From: Amycolatopsis umgeniensis
GTDB lineage: Bacteria; Actinomycetota; Actinomycetes; Mycobacteriales; Pseudonocardiaceae
Assembly (NCBI RefSeq): GCF_014205155.1
Contig: NZ_JACHMX010000001.1
Coordinates: 248,001 to 312,000, forward strand
Length of the DNA stretch: 64,000 nt
Reading direction: 5' to 3'
Under the pieces are notes generated by a model. It did no database searches. It had not been told where the DNA came from and worked only from the letters and a program-made list of their open reading frames with translations. The position numbers and the translations under genes are program-made. How positions within the stretch are numbered: position 1 is the first letter of the stretch; each line of letters starts with the position of its first letter. Below, piece after piece: positions 61,817 to 64,000 of the stretch.

Positions 61817-63187
61817 TCAGGAGGTGAGGAAAGTCTTGAGTTCGTGGACGAGCTTGGTGATGTGACCGGAGATCACCGGCGTGCCGAGATCCTTGAAGCG
61901 CTCGCGGAACCACGGGTTGACGCTGCCCCGGCCGGCGCTGGTGACCGAGCCGACCGGGATGAACTTCGCCCCGGACCGGTGGATCGCGGCCATGCTCTCG
62001 AAAAGCTGCTCGACGCGGGTCTCGTAGAAGTCGGAGATCCACACCACCACGGTGTTGGCGGGCTCGGCGATCTTCGGCTGGGTGAGCGCCATCGCGACCA
62101 TGCCGTCGTTGCCGCCGCCGAGATTGGTGCGCAGCAGGGTTTCGAACGGGTCGTGGACCCACGGCGTGAGGTCGAGTGCCTGGGTGTCGTAGGCGATCAG
62201 GTGAACGTCCACTTTGGGCAGTCCGGCGAAGATCGACGCCAGCACGGCGCAGTTGACCATCGAGTCGACCATGGAGCCGGACTGGTCGACGACCGCGATG
62301 AGCCGCTGCGGCGTGGTCTTCTTGGCGGTCTGCTTGTAGTAAAGACGATCGACGTAGAGCCTCTCCTCTTCCGGGCTCCAGTTGGTGAGGTTCTTCCAGA
62401 TGGTGCGATCGAGGTCGAGGTTGCGGAACACGCGCTTGGGCGGGACCGAGCGGTCCACTTTGCCCGTCGAGGCCTTCTCGACCTGGGTCCGCAGGACCTC
62501 CGCGATCTCGTCGACGTAGCGGCGGATCAGCGATTTGGCGTTGGCCAAAGCCACTCCGGACAGGTTGTCCTTGTCCCGCAACAACTGTTCGATGAGTGAC
62601 ATGCTCGGGCTCAGCTTCGCCGCGAGCGCGGGATCGGCGAGGACCTCACGCAACTGCATCCGCTTGACCAGGTCCGCCTCGATGCCGCCGAGTTCAGGAC
62701 CGATCGCCGGAAGCAGCGTGCTCAAGTCCGGCGCTCCACCTCCGCCGGTGCCGCCGAGCCCGGTCGGAGCTCCACCTGGGCGGCCGCCACGCAGCTCGCC
62801 CGGACGGCACCCCAGCGCGCGTTCGAACCAGCCCGCGTCGGCCTGCCAGCACGACAACTGGCTGGCGGTCACGGTGTGGGGCGCCGGGGCGAAGACGTTG
62901 AGCAGCACCTTCGACACCAACGCCGCGCGGCGTACCTCCGCGGCCTTGTCCCGGCCGTCCTCGGCTTCGGGGACCATCAGCCCGTCGAACTCGGCGGCAA
63001 GCTCCGGATGACGCTGGACGACCGAGTCGACGGCGACGTTCGGATCCAGCAACGCGGACGGCAAGCCGATGTCCTCGACCACGGCCAGGCTGGCCGATTC
63101 GAGCGCGGCCTGCTCGTCGTTGTCGAAGAGCCGGGCGAGCAGCCGCCAGTACAGGACCTGGCGGCGGTTGTCCTCGGATTCGGTCAT
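61817..63187 (-). CDS. vWA domain protein of a MoxR system
   Basis: This 456-aa protein has a helical N-terminal half, a glycine-rich linker (about 131-155) and a C-terminal von Willebrand A domain with the MIDAS metal site DQSGSM (Asp301, Ser303, Ser305), NLGGGNDGM and VVVWISDFYE. vWA proteins present substrates to MoxR ATPases. Its ATG overlaps the stop of the upstream gene by four bases, and it precedes the AAA gene by 20 bases. Confidence 0.92.
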   Translation of the reverse strand: MTESEDNRRQVLYWRLLARLFDNDEQAALESASLAVVEDIGLPSALLDPNVAVDSVVQRHPELAAEFDGLMVPEAEDGRDKAAEVRRAALVSKVLLNVFAPAPHTVTASQLSCWQADAGWFERALGCRPGELRGGRPGGAPTGLGGTGGGGAPDLSTLLPAIGPELGGIEADLVKRMQLREVLADPALAAKLSPSMSLIEQLLRDKDNLSGVALANAKSLIRRYVDEIAEVLRTQVEKASTGKVDRSVPPKRVFRNLDLDRTIWKNLTNWSPEEERLYVDRLYYKQTAKKTTPQRLIAVVDQSGSMVDSMVNCAVLASIFAGLPKVDVHLIAYDTQALDLTPWVHDPFETLLRTNLGGGNDGMVAMALTQPKIAEPANTVVVWISDFYETRVEQLFESMAAIHRSGAKFIPVGSVTSAGRGSVNPWFRERFKDLGTPVISGHITKLVHELKTFLTS

Positions 63188-64000
63188 TTCCGCAACAGCC
63201 TTCCGGCGCGCTCGCGCAGCACGGCCGCGGCGTCGGTGGCCGCCTTCTCGGCTTTCACCCCGGCCTTGTCCGTGGTGCCGCCGGCCCAAGCACCGGCGTG
63301 CACGCCGCTGGTCTTCTTGCGCACGGTGGTCTCCACGGCGAGCGGCTGGAGCCGGAAACCGCCTTCGTCCCACCGGATCAGGCCGATGCAAGCGCTCGAG
63401 ATCGCGACCGCCTTCGGGGTGAGCGGACCGGCGGCGGGGATCCGATCGGTCTCGACGGCGAGGCGGTTCCCGGCGAACGTGAACGCGAGGGCGTCTTCGT
63501 CGCCCTCGGTGCCGTAGCCCTCCAGGAACACGGGCACGGCGATGCGCGCCGGATGCCTGTCCAGCGGCGCGATCGGCGCCGTTCCGGCTTTCGGCAGGGC
63601 GACACGCGCGGTGGCGAACGGATCCGCGAGCTCACCGAGACGAGCGTGCTCGTCCTGCCACAGAAGGTCGCCCTCGGCGGTCACCGGCATCTCGACAAGG
63701 TCCATCGAGCGCCCCTCGCTGACTGCGGTGAGCAGGGACAGATGCGGGCGCAGCAACTGCCAGATCCCGGCTCCGATGATCGTGTCCGGCTTCGGCACGG
63801 TGACGCTCGCGCGCACGAGACGCGATGCGGTGCCATCGTCCGGCTCGAACACCGCGTGGACCTGGGCCTGCGCGGCCGTCGCGTGTTCCAGCAGGTCGAC
63901 CCCGAGCGGCAGCAGACGGCCGGTGACGGTGCCGACCGCGGGCGCCGCCGCCACGCCGGGCACGGTCAGCAGCATCCCGCGCGACCACAGGTCACCCCAG
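63184..64000 (-). CDS. Upstream component of the vWA-MoxR operon, C-terminal part (cut by window edge)
   Basis: About 272 C-terminal residues are visible, entering the window at WGDLWSRGMLLTVPGVAAAP and ending EKAATDAAAVLRERAGRLLRK. The frame is open to base 64000, so the protein starts outside. In comparable actinomycete operons the first gene encodes a SWIM zinc-finger protein with a long C-terminal region, which this could be, but no SWIM motif lies in the visible part. The beta-rich, charged composition gives no other clue. It overlaps the vWA gene by four bases. Confidence 0.6.
   Translation of the reverse strand, partial: WGDLWSRGMLLTVPGVAAAPAVGTVTGRLLPLGVDLLEHATAAQAQVHAVFEPDDGTASRLVRASVTVPKPDTIIGAGIWQLLRPHLSLLTAVSEGRSMDLVEMPVTAEGDLLWQDEHARLGELADPFATARVALPKAGTAPIAPLDRHPARIAVPVFLEGYGTEGDEDALAFTFAGNRLAVETDRIPAAGPLTPKAVAISSACIGLIRWDEGGFRLQPLAVETTVRKKTSGVHAGAWAGGTTDKAGVKAEKAATDAAAVLRERAGRLLRK

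Overview
The window reads as chromosomal DNA of a very GC-rich filamentous actinomycete. Family-level hints point to Pseudonocardiaceae, most likely an Amycolatopsis-like organism: a SARP regulator, a large ATP-binding LuxR regulator, many leaderless transcripts starting at ATG or GTG directly after a TANNNT -10 box, mycothiol-type TIGR03086 proteins, and an abundance of long perfect intergenic hairpins. The species assignment is inference. No rRNA, tRNA, CRISPR array, phage or insertion sequence was seen.

Layout. 1-4 kb: a truncated SARP regulator divergent from an organic hydroperoxide reductase (ohr), a hairpin array, and an 899-aa LuxR-type ATPase regulator. 4-12 kb: secreted enzymes and regulators, namely a tannase-like esterase, a streptogrisin-type protease with a chitin-binding tail, a SigD/ShbA-like sigma factor, two convergent LysR paralogues, a chymotrypsin-fold protease, a small secreted protein and a DUF6130 lipoprotein. 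12-23 kb: a polysaccharide-utilisation locus with an ABC sugar importer, GH29 alpha-L-fucosidase, PL6 lyase, LacI regulator, sugar isomerase-like and SGNH proteins and a divergent D-2-hydroxyacid dehydrogenase. It is followed by a membrane Ser/Thr kinase whose outside domain is a CBM2 cellulose-binding module. 23-35 kb: LacI, flavodoxin-like reductase, alpha/beta hydrolase with TetR, M20 peptidase with LysR, an FAD-linked oxidase, a secreted GH2-LamG glycosidase and a DUF885 protein.

34.8-45.7 kb is a propionate and valine module. prpD-prpB-prpC (methylcitrate cycle) is read leftward from a promoter region shared with the divergent activator prpR. Immediately right lies a cobalamin riboswitch, a short poly-proline leader ORF, and then a tightly overlapping valine-catabolic operon: mmsA, acyl-CoA dehydrogenase, hydroxyisobutyryl-CoA hydrolase, mmsB and enoyl-CoA hydratase. 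Valine breakdown yields propionyl-CoA, which is disposed of either by the methylcitrate cycle or by B12-dependent methylmalonyl-CoA mutase. Isobutyryl-CoA itself is a substrate of B12-dependent isobutyryl-CoA mutase. A B12 switch at this junction is therefore metabolically logical, and I do not know it as a described arrangement.

45.7-64 kb: a SNF2 helicase with a SWIM partner, a DICT/degenerate GGDEF protein, a DUF6884-like plus GIY-YIG-like gene pair, several one-component regulators with clear palindromic operators (TetR, MarR, TetR, TetR), a Tat-exported carotenoid oxygenase, and finally a four-gene operon read leftward: an unfinished upstream protein, a vWA protein, a MoxR-like AAA+ ATPase and DUF5682. 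The last group resembles the vWA-MoxR ternary systems proposed to act in biological conflict.

Recurring regulatory themes are (i) a promoter element with fixed geometry shared by the SARP gene, ohr and the DUF6130 lipoprotein gene, (ii) about a dozen leaderless promoters, mostly on regulator genes, and (iii) long perfect hairpins between genes.
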